From positions 2,298,501 through 2,362,500 of the forward strand of contig JALECJ010000258.1 in assembly GCA_023515745.1 (NCBI GenBank): 64,000 bases of DNA, read 5' to 3'. This stretch comes from Amoeboaphelidium protococcarum. Taxonomy: Eukaryota; Aphelidiomycota; Aphelidea. Position 1 is the first letter of the stretch, and every line of letters begins with the position of its first letter. This document shows, piece after piece, positions 36,748 to 48,265 of the stretch. The notes under the pieces are model-generated. The model was given only the letters and a program-made list of their open reading frames with translations. It was not told the DNA's origin and did no database searches. Both the position numbers and the translations under genes were made by a program.

Positions 36748-38712
36748 TCAAACCAGCACATCGTCTTCATCTATAACCAAATTATCCTGGGGTTGTTTAT
36801 AAGCCTTAGACTTTCTTAGATCAGGATTTAGAATCTTCTTTCGTACTCGGATAGATTTCGGAGTGACTTCTATAATCTCATCTTCTTGAATGTATGACAG
36901 AATCTATTCAAGAGGCATGACGCGCGGAGGAGTCAGCTTTACGAATTCATCTTTTGACACGGCGCGCACATTGGTCAACTTGGGAGCTTTAGTAACATTG
37001 ACTTCCATGTCATTATCCTTGGAGCACTCACCGACAATCATGCCTTGGTACACTTTATCTCCCGGCTTCACAAACAGAGTACCTCTAGCCTCGATAGCTT
37101 GAACAGCAGCCACAGTCACGGTTCCCTGAGCGGTTGCTACTAGAGAGCCCCTTCTGCTCTTGTCTACCTAGCCTTTAAATGGCGTATACCCGGTAAATAT
37201 GTGATTAAGAACTCCCTGACCACTAGTCTCATTCTTGAACTCTGCGGCATAGCCAAGGAGGCCACGCGAAGGAATCTCAAAAGTCAATTTGACGCGATCC
37301 CCGAGTTCAACGTAGCCTTTCATTTCACCTTTACGCTTCTACAACTTTTAAATCACCGAGCCGGACATAGAAGTAGGCACCTCCAGAACGGCTTCTTCCA
37401 TAGGTTCCATCAGCTATTTGCTCTTATTCTTCTTCAAGATCACTTTCGGTGGTGAGACAGATAGTTCATACCCCTCTCTACGCATCGTCTCTATCAGAAT
37501 ACCAAGATGCAATTCTCCTCTGCCACGAACCTCAAAAGAATCCTTGGACGCAGCCTCAATTATCTTCATTGCCACATTGGTCTCTGCCTCTTTCAGCAGT
37601 CTTTCGCGGATCATTGACGACGTCAACTTGGATCCGTCTTCACCTTGCAGTGGACTATCATTAACTGAAAAGGTCATGGATACAGTAGGTGGATCAATTG
37701 GGACAGATTTGATAATTTCATTGACATCAGGATTACAGAGTGTATGATTTACACTCGAGCCAGCAATACCGGCAATAGAAATTATATCACCAGCACCAGC
37801 AGCTTCGACAGACACTCGATCTAATCCAAATCGAGTGAACATTTTAATGACGCGTCCCTCTGAGGCCACGTTCCCATTATCATCCAATGACTTGATCTTG
37901 TCATTAACTCCAATAATTCCAGACTGTATACGCCCGAGGTAACACTTGCCAACGAATGGATCACTTTCCAATTGCGTAACCAACATCTTAAATGGCTAAT
38001 CTTGATCGCACTTTGGACTTGGCACATGTTTAATAATCAAGTCCAACAAATCTCCAGTCCCTTTGCCAGCTGAAGCTTCCACAGATTCAAACTGATTAAC
38101 TGCCCAGCCTTACTTGGCACTAGCATATACTGTGGGATAATCCAATTGATCATCAGAGGCATTCAATGTAATAAACAGATCCAGAATTTCATCTTCAACC
38201 TGAGCCAATCTAGCCGTCGGTCTATCCACTTTATTAATGACAACCAGAGGCTTGAGTCCACGCGATAATGCCTTCTGCAACACAAATCTAGTCTACGTCA
38301 TCGGGCCTTCAGTGGCATCCACCACCAGTGCGACACCATCAACCATGGACAGGACGCGTTCCACCTCACCGCCGAAATCCGCATGGCCCGGAGTATCTAC
38401 TAAATTGAGCTTATGGTCTTTCCAGAAAATGGATGCAGCCTTAGACAATATCGTGATACCACGTTCTCTCTCCAGCGCATTATGATCCATGACGCGTTGC
38501 CCGTCCGTGTTCAAGTTGGTTTTGCTCTCCTTCAGCAGGCAGTCAATCAAACTCGTTTTTCCATGATCGACATGGGCAATGACGGCGAAATTGCGAATCT
38601 TATCAGTAGGATATATATTAGGACTACTCCTTGGAGCATTTGATTATACGACAACCTACTGCGCCTACGCACTGAATCTCCTTAGGCCGATTCTAGATCC
38701 AAATCGATACAT
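36748..38712 (-). CDS. typA: BipA/TypA translational GTPase with mitochondrial-type leader
   Basis: 654 residues, single exon. The N-terminus [18 protein letters not shown] is a typical mitochondrial presequence. The GTPase domain has AHVDHGKT (46-53), [21 protein letters not shown] and NKVDRP. The BipA-specific C-terminal domain is present, with PSRGLLGY and the TFKGQVDKSR-like GYTPFKGQV. In bacteria BipA assists large-subunit assembly and growth at stress temperatures. A eukaryotic copy with a leader is expected in mitochondria (or plastids in algae, which nothing else here suggests). Fungi and animals are not known to me to keep it generally. Lineage-specific retention or transfer is possible. 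Confidence 0.92.
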
Positions 38713-38817
38713 TTTTACTCTGATGATTTTTCAACACCGATTAAAGGGTTGCAAAACTAAAAATTGGTGAAGTACTTGTTAACAAATATACGATATAAAT
38801 TCAATTTCCTTTATAAT

Positions 38818-39618
38818 TCATAAGTCGCCAAATATATCATCAATCTCATTCGCAGATGATGACGATTTCTATACTTTTACATCAATTTTATCCGACTTGA
38901 TCTTCTTGGGAGGCGGTTTAACTTCTTTAACGTCAAAGAATGATGGAGTTTGTATTTCATTTACACCATTCTATTATTAAGTTACTACATTTAACGCCGT
39001 GGAATGACATGGCGAAGCAAGTACTTTAGTTTGTTAATTATCTATAATGCGCAATTCTACCACTTTCTATATTCTTTGAGATTCTGATTAATGATCCACT
39101 TGAGAATCTTATCGATCACTTGAATTTACTAACGATTTAGGCGCGCAAGACCCAAAAACTTCCTATATCAACAATTACTGTATGGATGCATCCATTGCAG
39201 AATCCTGATGCAGCAGCACTTTCGTATGCTCATTCAATTCAGTCCACAGCCGAGCACAAATTCCACTGACAAGCACTGCAAAAGGTAAAAATATGCCACT
39301 ATGGAGCAAATGACGATTGATGGCAACGAATGCCTTCTCCACCACTCTCTTAGCCTCAATAACATCTAGAGGATCATTATCATCACATCTTTATATTGTC
39401 CGTAATACGTGTTGCAATTTCATGTAATACTCTGTTCTTCGATGTTGATTCTAATTCAATTTCAGTATCTATCTTAATGCATTTACTTAATCTACAACGC
39501 GTTACTTCTCTTACAAGTGTAGCTCTTTTGACATCTGACTATTAGTAGCTACATTCTAGTGCAGTTTATCACCATTAATTTTCGACTATTGTCGCGTATT
39601 CGCTTTCTATTGTATCAT
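38818..39618 (-). CDS. RMP1: Rmp1/Nepro-like nucleolar RNase MRP protein
   Basis: 266 residues encoded with an unusually high number of TAA/TAG Gln codons, which is why no long frame appears under the standard code. The centre (about 60-150) carries LKLNQNQHRRTEYYMKLQHVL, with the NQHR core of the Rmp1/Nepro domain, followed by VEKAFVAINRHLL and FAVLVSGICARLW. The C-terminus is basic and acidic in blocks (PPPKKIKSDK, EIDDIFGDL) and fits a nucleolar protein. Rmp1 is a subunit of RNase MRP, which cleaves pre-rRNA. The family call rests on the short NQHR motif and helical layout, so it is moderate. Confidence 0.7.
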
Positions 39619-39727
39619 CCTAAATCAGTTTACAAAATTCGAATATTATTTGGAAAAAGAGATGTATCACTTCAGAAAAGCTTTATTTTATCGAAATCTA
39701 AAGTCATTCAATAGAACTAAGAGGAAT

Positions 39728-40258
39728 TCACAGAAGAGTCGCGTACAACAGAAAGAGAACCAGGGAGACTGAATTCATCTGCAACACGTTAACAGGTTAA
39801 TGAGGTGCATCTGAGCTTCGATCGTCCATCTTATTAGCCTCGCCACCTGCCACGCGAAAACTAGTCTTCTCACCTCCTTTTGCAGAACCACATGTGAATT
39901 TGATATCACATTCATTGTACTGGCACAGCTCTACACTTGGGGATGAACCAGGATTATCTCTGCACTTGGAATAGCACTCACTCTTCTCACCAAAACACTG
40001 ATATGTCTGAACGGGGAATAGAGAGTCGGCAGCATTTTACACAGTGGCCATCTGCTTGTTCACACACTCACAGGACCATTTCATCGATGCCACATTACAT
40101 TCATTGAATTTCGTGTTCTGTTCACCACCACAGACGGAAGTGCAGTAGCCTTTCTGTGACGCACACACGGTTTGCTTGTACTGACTCTATTCAAATTTGA
40201 CCGAGTATGCAGACACGCTGGATATCAATAATACTATGAAATACTTGAACATTGTCAT
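39728..40258 (-). CDS. Cys-rich secreted surface protein with GPI-type tail
   Basis: 176 residues. Signal peptide MTMFKYFIVLLISSVSAYS; about fourteen cysteines in two similar halves (CASQKGYCTSVC, CNVASMKWSCEC and CFGEKSECYSKC, CQYNECDIKFTC); a polar Ser/Gly linker; and a hydrophobic C-terminus (SLVLFLLYATLL) ending at the stop codon, which fits GPI attachment. Architecture resembles small fungal Cys-rich GPI proteins, but no family is named with confidence. A second in-frame ATG at 40252 is equally possible as start. It stands divergently to the small membrane protein at 40.6 kb. Confidence 0.8.
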
Positions 40259-40609
40259 TTTCGTTATATATTAGATTACTTAATTTTAGAAAGAAGATAA
40301 AAACTGATATTGCAACGATAAAAGAGATCATTTAAAGGGAATGATGTTCTATATAAGGTATCAGAGATGCCACAAATAGTATCAGCAACGATCGCTGGGT
40401 TTAATGATCGAAACAATCAGAACGCGAAACGCGTCCAATCAAGTCAAACGAACGGAGCATTCATTCAATCACCACTTTGTTGTGTTGAAACAATAACAAT
40501 TCTCTATCAGCATAACATGACTTTCAAGGTCTCATTCAATATCTTTCATTTCAATTTATCCATTCAAGTAGACTTTAACTTTTTAAAACTATTCGTCATT
40601 TGCGCAATA
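40259..40609. other. Divergent promoter between two surface-protein genes
   Basis: Contains a CCAAT near 40435 (GCGTCCAATC). A plus-strand frame runs through it in phase with the next gene, so that gene may start further upstream. Confidence 0.4.
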
Positions 40610-40927
40610 ATGAGCTAAGTTCTGGCTGTAATTGTAACCTTAATCGTTGCTTCAGTTGTCATGTTCGAGTTGTTCAGTATGGAGCCTACTTTACATACAA
40701 ACCGCGTTGCATTGTATAAAAGAAGTCTGGTAACTGCAAGAATAGACAATAATGTAACCTCGGTTGTAAATGAGGAATTTGCTGCAAATAATTCCACCAA
40801 TATGTCAGCGTTGTATCCTCGATAATCTGAAATCATCTACAAAGCTAATAAAAAGACGAGGCGCGTCAATATAAGTAGGCTCAAGAGGTATCGAGTTCGT
40901 AGCATTAAATAACTCGTGTAAAATTGA
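40610..40927 (+). CDS. Small single-pass membrane protein, unknown
   Basis: 105 residues from the ATG at 40610 to TGA. Residues 4-22 are strongly hydrophobic (VLAVIVTLIVASVVMFELF), acting as signal anchor or signal peptide. The rest is polar with three possible N-glycosylation sites (NVT, NNST) and a basic C-terminus (KKTRRVNISRLKRYRVRS). The frame stays open upstream to an ATG at 40367, which would give 186 residues; the shorter form is preferred because it leaves room for the divergent promoter. No family recognised. Confidence 0.4.
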
Positions 40928-41136
40928 TTTTAAATGTAATGCAAGTCTTTAATATTACAAGTATATTTACATTTGTTTCAACTCTTTGCTAAGAGAAGTG
41001 CGAGTGGTTGGTTGACTGAAACACGTCGACTCTACTTTACTCAACAGTGACTCGATGTTAGAAATGAAAAATCAAGGTTTTATGTAAAAAATTCTCACTA
41101 ACTTAATTTAATTCCCACAGTTTTTATCATTCGTGG

Positions 41137-42079
41137 TCATATTAGATATATCACACCTACCAATCGAGGCAGTAGTATCTTATCATGTCTTCTTAACACC
41201 ACGACTTGAGAAGCAGCACCGCTCAGCGGTTCAGAACACGATTGTATGGCTTTATAATTTCTAGTTACAGGTCCCTCAACTACATCATGTTCTTCAAACA
41301 ATAGTGGAGGAACTCCAATCTCTGCCCGCTTCTGATCATTAAAAATGCAGATATGCTGTTTGACCAACAATTTCCACTCTGCCCCATACACGTGAAAATA
41401 TTCCAAATCATCTACCTAGGACCAGTCAAAGATCATTATTGCCTATCCTCCACTTTGATATTTACTAACATGCTAATACACACGTTCCAGACTATACGAG
41501 CAGTATATTCCATCCCCCAACTCGTTAGGATTTTCAAATTACGATGGCAGATACTAGAAACCATATGCCACCTGTTCGATGACCAGTGTTGAGTTGACAA
41601 CGCCATGATAAATCACTTTTGATAACTAGAATTTATCTCTCAATTGCTCAACGATGGCGGCTATTTTGTTTCAAATCTTGCGCGCATCGAATCGCATAAA
41701 TAGTCTTCTCGGCGCGATCTACACGCACACCACCATATAATTAATCCAACTTGAACGCTTTCAAATCAAAAGATACTGCACCAGGCACGTATTTAGAAGG
41801 AAGATGATTTCCATATATGCCCCTCTCACGAGCCATCTACAAGAGGCGTTCATTATCGTCGCGTCCCTCTGGGATCATCACCTCCACCATATCTTCTGCA
41901 AAAATCACTGCCACATCAGCAGATACGCGAAAGTTCTCCTGAAATAGACTGTAGATTCTTTCCTTTCTTTATATGTATTATTATTATGATTTCATATACA
42001 AAGAAGTATTAGAAATGTGAGTAATTAGAGCATCATCAGTAGGCTCTTTCAATTCAGCACGCTTAGATGATTGGTTCAT
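41137..42079 (-). CDS. ADP-ribosyltransferase-like protein with an intron and one frameshift
   Basis: Starts at the ATG at 42079 (MNQSSKRAELKEPTDD). A 51-nt intron 41949-41999 (GTATATG...TACAG) keeps the frame. The frame then breaks near 41661-41670, where one base is missing from an A-run (minus strand), and continues in the next frame to TGA at 41137. Together about 295 residues. The second half has YHGVVNSTLVIEQVAYGF and GDGIYCSYSLERVYQHV, a layout seen in ART/PARP-fold and DUF3990-like proteins (H-G, then G-x-Y-C). This fold call is inference. The lesion may be a sequencing error, since both halves look well kept. Confidence 0.55.
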
Positions 42080-42217
42080 TTTCAAGAATTCAAACTGAAA
42101 CAGTGATTGGACAAAAGACGCGTCAAGAACTTAGTTGAGTTCGAAGTCTTTCAAAAAAGTGCTGTAAAGTTGGTTTGAAAAGTAAGTCACTACAATAAAA
42201 TGATATAAATTTTAAAT

Positions 42218-43798
42218 TCAGTTCAAAATTTGGCATTTGTTCTCTACGTGAACCATCTGATATTGACCAGTAGCATCAGATCCAACTGTTGAAGCTAATT
42301 TTACCTAGATATCCCGGTAGACACGCAATTGCTTCTAATTCTCAATCTAAGGCGCCTTCACAAACAGACTTGGCAAGTTGAATATAAATTCTATACCATA
42401 AACTGGACCCATTTTATTTACGCCAAAGAAATTAATAGTGTGCAGTAATTGTCGACTGTCAGTGTCCCAAACTTTGACATAGCCATCCAGATCAGAGGTG
42501 AAAAGTAACTGCGACTGATCAAACTGTCTTGCGCATTAGAACTCCATACCTGACACAGCACTCTTATGACTGGACAAGACAAAGTTACTAGTCTATTCCG
42601 CAACACTATCCACCGAGAAATGTTAAACAGACTAATTCAATGTAGTAGCTGCCGCTGATTTGCCACTTTTCTACGGCAGCAAAGATAACGCGTAAACAGA
42701 GCCAGACAACGATCCGGCGAAAAGCATAGACTCCGCAGCATCTATAATTACGCGTTTAATCGGCTCTTGACATACAACTGTAAGCAAGCATTGCGCACTG
42801 ATTGAGGATTTCTGTGATTACTATTCATTGCCTTAATGCTATGGCGAAATAGTCCACACTTTCACAGTGTTATCATCAGAACAGGTGGCGAACAGATCCT
42901 GCTGCATGCTAACATACACTGAATTGATTCTGGCGGTATGCTCTTTCAGTGAACATACAGGATAAAATTTTTCGCGCATACTGAGTTGCCCATCAAAGGA
43001 ATCGCCACCGGTCATACTTCCATCAGAATGAATTGAATCATAAACAGCAAGTAAATTCCACAAGTGCACAACAGAATCGCCGTGTCCACCACAAGAGATT
43101 AGAATATCGCCATTGAGGCCAGCGAGCGCCAAACTAGTCACAGCCCCAAAATGAGCCTTCACATTCTTTAGCATGACACCACTTTGCATATTCCATACAA
43201 TAATCGAGCCATTGGTTGTGCCCCCAATCAGCAGATCTGATACGAGAGGATTTCCATGTAAATTTTGATCAATTTTTAAATTTTACGAGCATATCATTGC
43301 AGATATCAAACCAATCGAGTTGGACTTCTATGACGGAGGAGCATAATAAGTTTTATCAACCGGATTTCCCTTGGAATAATTGTACTGATATATCAATGGC
43401 GCGTCATTGGCAGCGATGAATAATCTGCTGCCCGTAGCTACTGAGCATACGCCTTGTAGATCAGAGGCGCTAGATTACGCCGACTTATTGCCAAACTACG
43501 GTAGCTTGTACGTGCCAACAGGATTTTATTAAAGCAGCTATTTTCCAAGATTTTTGTAAACAGATACGCCATCTTTATGCGTAACTAGCAATGCCGACTG
43601 ATCTTGAAGTGTCATATTTGCAACTTTTTTTCTAAAGCTTGGTAGAATGTGAGCTGAAATCGATAAAGAGATCGGTCGCGTTTCATGGCTCACTTCAGAA
43701 CTCTGGCCCAAATGGCTCAAGCGTAAATCAACTCTTCTGACAAACTAAGTCTTCTTATAAGTAATCAAAATACTATAGCGCAAATTGTTAAAAGACAT
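42218..43798 (-). CDS. IPI3: WD40 protein of the Rix1/PELP complex (Ipi3/WDR18-like)
   Basis: 526 residues, one exon. A beta-propeller of six to seven WD repeats is visible, for example DLLIGGTTNGSIIVWN, AHFGAVTSLAL, HGDSVVHLWNLLAVYDS, HTARINSVYVSMQQDLF followed by ATCSDDNTVKVW, and HKSAVSGMEF with SDLDGYVKVWD. The sequence QEPIKRVIIDAAESMLFAGSLSGSVY matches in order the WDR18/Ipi3 blade with VTID and GGSEG. Ipi3 acts in ITS2 processing and 60S maturation in the nucleus. The identity is based on blade order and a few conserved residues; another WD40 family cannot be excluded. Confidence 0.72.
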
Positions 43799-43992
43799 AT
43801 AGCGATAAAGTACTAGAATCCATATAATACACCTAGATCAGAAGGTTAGTATAATTTTTCCATTGTAGCGCGTTAGATTGGAACATCAAATAAGTTCTCC
43901 CCGGGATGTAACGTCTCCAAGTTATATCTATGACAATTCAAATCTGAACAAACTGTCCACAAAGTATTACAGAGAGATTTGAAAGGAAGATC

Positions 43993-45000
43993 ATGAACTA
44001 GAGAGCAGATAACGAGATAACTGAAGCTGAAGAAGAAGACGTACATGTTAACTGCAAAAGGACCGCGGCAGCAATCGCATACGATAAGATTTAAAACGTT
44101 AATACTACTATCAATGTGATTATAGCTAAGAATGAGAAGCTTGCTGACGTTAGTCAAACTGTGGACGAAGCTTTGAAGATAGCTGAAAAGAGAAGTTGAA
44201 GGTACACGCAATATAGCCGGTAAAGTTAGGCGTGCTAGTTGAAGTAGAAGATAAGAGAGCGGCGGATAATCTCAGATAAGTATATGGAGATATCTAGGAG
44301 CTATCTAGTGGAGTAGAGGTGTTTTACACCGGAGCGTTTAAAGCAGGTGAAATGGACAAAAGGACGGCTTCAACGAGAACAGAGTTCGATAAGTACGGCT
44401 GGGAAGTATTGACGTCAAGAGCGTGATACGCTGGGATATTTTCACCAAGTACAAGAAGACTGTCCGGTCGAATGAGCTAATTATATTTGTAAAGAAGAGA
44501 GATCTGAAGATGTGACAGGATGGCCATAGAAAATCTCGGTGGGGATATAGGAGTAAAGGTGACTTAGCATAACGCGTGCTGGAAATGTGTGGTAAGGAGG
44601 GCCACGCAAAGGCGTAGTGTTCCAAGCCAGAGAAAGATGATATCAAGGAATTTACAAAGAATTAAAAGGAGCGGCTATAGATTAAAACTTGTCTGAAGGG
44701 AATATGTAGAAGAGGTGGAGAAAAAAGCCGAAGCCATTTATATTTTTTTCAAAGAATTAAATGCTGGTATGGCTCAGGGAGAACTACTACGGTAATCTCT
44801 GTGTTACGATGATTTGGCGGGTATGTCCTACTGTAGAAGGCAGGATATTCGAAATTAAAAGAAGAGGAAGGTGGAGTATTTGACAGAAGAGTACCTCATA
44901 GTATCAGGGGAACAAGGCATAAGCGACATCAGAATGGGAAAATGCTCAACAGTATCCAATGCATAGGCTTGACGGCTCAGTCGGGCTTTCTCCTAAAACT
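43993..45000 (+). mobile_element. Degenerate retroelement gag-like relic
   Basis: Purine-rich stretch whose plus-strand frames are broken repeatedly. Pieces include MNQRADNEITEAEEEDVHVN (from 43993), EVEDKRAADNLRQVYGDIQE (about 44239) and, near 44575-44625, TGC TGG AAA TGT followed after a 2-nt shift by GKEGHAKAQC. Together these read CWKCGKEGHAKAQC, an exact CX2CX4HX4C zinc knuckle as in Gag of LTR retrotransposons. No LTRs, protease, integrase or reverse transcriptase were recognised. If real it is an old fragment of a Ty1/copia- or gypsy-type element at the border of the accessory cluster. Confidence 0.35.
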
Positions 45001-45311
45001 TGCCCAACACTAGCATGAATGATGGCCACCTATGTATAAATAGAATAAATAGTACAATAACAAACTGTCCACAGGGTTCAATATGTAATATTTCGCGGGC
45101 AATATCATATTTCACGGCATGTTAACAACACCAAACACATTAAGATCATAATAGTTCTGACTGCAAAGAGATTGTACAATAGCAGCGCCGCCCTCAATTT
45201 TTCCAACGCGTGAAAGATCACAGAGCAGCGAGTCTTTCCGATCGTCTCTCTTTCGCTACAGAACTCCGCGTTGTCAAATCGGTGCAACACTCTGTCTCCA
45301 TCTATCTTGCA
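45001..45311. other. Intergenic before F-box-like copy A
   Basis: Promoter side of copy A. No conserved element identified. Confidence 0.4.
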
Positions 45312-47652
45312 ATGTCGGGCTTTATTTAGTTGTTACAACTATCAACTACTTCAATATATGAATATTTAAGACCTGTTGATTTACTGCAACTGTGTTTGGG
45401 CTGCAAAGACTGCCAGGATGTCGTCGTACACCATAAGGTCATGGTTAGAGACGCGTACTTTAAGTATTATGGTCCTCTGTTAACAGCGGCTCGCATTAAG
45501 GAGCATGCCTACCTACAGTTGAAGTCCAAAGAAGATTACACTTACTTCTTTCATGAAACGAGTAAGAAATATTCTGCGTTGTTGATCCTGATGGCAGATG
45601 ATGCGCGAGATTAAGACGACACACTTTTTAATGAATGGATACTTGCTGTGGAACACTTTTACAGTATTACTGATTGTGAGAGAGAAATGATTGACTCTGA
45701 TGACGACGATGATGAGGAATTGCCATATGGTTATAATGTACTCAGATGGAAGATAACGTTTGAATCTGAAGAAGTTCTGGCATCATCTCAGTTGGATTTG
45801 ATCACCATAATGTTTCAATAGTATCGGAGCTATGGTACGTCACCGGTGTAATAACAGACGTCACCTCACGTCTCTCTTTATGGATATTATCACGATGCTT
45901 TGAGACGATACTGGTTGGATGCCATGATTTCTGTCATAAACTAACAATGCGATGTGGTATTTGATGAAGAATATGAAGTGGAATTTTTTCGCACGATGGA
46001 GAGCTCTGAAGAGGTATATGAAGATCCTGTCAATTTCGTGTCTCTTCTGTGTCTCGACTTTGGCATTGGGAGCTGCGATTATGTCAGGGAGTAACTAGAA
46101 CGCCGGCTGGAGATTGCTCCTAGCTTTAGTGCTCTGTTGGCGTACTTCAATTTAAGGATCTATTATACCTAAGCTATAATCTTGATTTAGAGGCCTATTT
46201 AAAGTCATTTGTAATAAATATTATAAAAAATCATGAGTGCACTAATATGTAGTCCTCATCTCTCGAGTTGTTTAAAATCAACCGAAGTAAAATGCTTATT
46301 GATTGTAATCTATCTCTACTCCTGGAGCGTAAATTGTCGTTTAAGTGGGTCCTGAAGTAGATTGGAGCTGTCAAAGTTGTGCGCAGTATTGACTTTGGAT
46401 GGATCGTGCTATCTTTAATGAAACTATTCAAATCTTCCCTCTCCGGTGCGCGTTTATGTTAAAAGATTTTCCTCTCTAAATTGAGTAAGGGTCGCGTAGA
46501 TGAAGCTTTTAATATGCTGGTTGCAATTCTAACATCCATGTAATGTTCAGAACTCTAATGGGATGAGGAGAGAATGCCAGAACGCGCCGTTTCGACTTTG
46601 ATAGAAGTTTTAATAAAGCTGCTGAATTGCCAGATCATTGTTAGTAATCCTGAATTCTTTCCATTTGCAAATATATTCTACTCATTTAGAAAGGTATTGG
46701 TTGACCATAGATCGCGTTTGATACTGCTAGCTTTGGTCCAATTCAGTCGCGCGCATCGTTTAAGATGCAGTTCCTATCACGCTGAAATAAAAGAGATAGT
46801 GGAAAGTTTGCGTTAGAGTTTGCATCAATCTTCCTTTAACTGGATGCTAGCAGTTTATCTAAGCTGAGCGAATGCATATATATTGATGTGATCAATCATT
46901 TCTTTCCTAGCTATGACTAGTAAATGCTGGATAAAATCTCAGTTCATATGATTGAACAGTACTGCCAAGTGTAAAATATGGAGCTTAAAATCCTTGCCTT
47001 CTACTTCAAGGAATTTTTGGAACATTCATTCTACTCTGAGGTGGCAATGTTGAAACTCCGTCAAGTTTTGAGCTACGATTAGCTGAAAGTCTTCTGTAGT
47101 GAATTTGATTAGGACTAAATTGCTGCGTTACATCTAGGTGATCAGTTCTAAGAGCCTTGGATCATTGAAGTTGAAAGATTATCTAAACAAGTTGGCTTTC
47201 CTGAGAATATCAGCTAGATTGTGCATTTGTGCAATTTGAATTCGAACAATTAATAACGGCTTCCCTAATGCGCTTTAAATGTTATGGCTCGCGTCATTTC
47301 GAACATTGTTGTGATGTAACCGGAAGGCAGCACATCGAGATATTGGTTCTTTGAAGGCGTACCCTTATCAGTAATCAAAGAGCGTCGTGTCCTGAGAACT
47401 TACATTCAGATTTGGCCTCTTGCTAGTCGGGTGTCTGAAAGTCTAAGAGTCTCTGCAGTCGAAGAGTTGGCGCGTGGATTATTTCATTACATGGAGTCTA
47501 ATAATGTTGTGCCCAAGGTGCGAGTATAATTGATCAAATTGATTCAAGATGAAGCACAGATGGCCAGTCAGCATGGACTGGCGTATGAAGTTTCTAGGTT
47601 GAAGGAAATGACGCAATGCAAAGAAGTGGGAGGCGTCCCTCGAGAAGAATGA
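45312..47652 (+). pseudogene. F-box-like paralogue A, two frameshifts
   Basis: Closely related to copies B-D. It starts MSGFIQLLQL and carries the shared N-terminal motif YLRPVDLLQLCLGCKDCQ (F-box-like: PVDLLQL..CK) followed by VRDAYFKYYGPLLTA. The frame shifts at about 46170-46180 (after LLAYFNLRIYYTQ) and at about 46832-46838 (after LHQSSF), each by one missing base. Restoring the length would give 781 codons, against 791 in B. The C-terminal block SRYWFFEGVPLS and VEELARGLFHYMESNN is preserved. No other lesion was seen. Either a young pseudogene or two sequence errors. Confidence 0.7.
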
Positions 47653-48265
47653 CATGATGTGAAATACATTATTATAGTCAAAGGTGTAATGTTCTTGTTG
47701 TTAGAAGCTCCTGTTGACAGTAATTTGATCGTTGTACTACTGTAATCGGGTATTGGCTCGCGTACATTGCACCATTAGTACTTGGTGATTATCGGGTGGC
47801 TTGTTAAATATTAATAAATTTAAGTCAAATATAAATCATGAGACACAGTCTTCCAATCCTTTAATGAAGAGTATCGTAATAAGAACCTTCATTCGCATAT
47901 CAAATCACCGTACAGAATGCCAGTGGTTGTGCGATCGAATCTATTGTTTTGCGCTACCTTGTATCAATCAACCACCCAGTTGCACGAGCGTCTAATTTGC
48001 TCAACAATTAAGTCTAAGTTTTTGTATAATGTAGTATTTAAAATTTATCATTATGCTTCATTTTTTAGATATTGAACCCGTATATTTGAACTGCATGTGC
48101 ATATAAACCTTACTGTACTGCTGCTCATGATCGTTCTAAAAATAGCCTCCGTAAATTGTGCGTTGTATCCGTCTGATTACGGTGTTGCTATCTTATCTGG
48201 CTTCCTATTCACCTTTAATTCCTTTTATTCAAGAGTAAATTTAGTTTTCACTGTCAAGAAACAGC
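47653..48265. other. Intergenic between F-box-like A and receptor kinase 1
   Basis: A frame from 48097 runs in phase with part of the kinase gene, but the likely signal peptide begins at 48266. Nothing else recognised. Confidence 0.4.

Noticed and set aside
40367-40609. Upstream extension of the small membrane protein to 40367
   Set aside because: Possible, but it would use nearly the whole divergent promoter, including a CCAAT box, as coding sequence.
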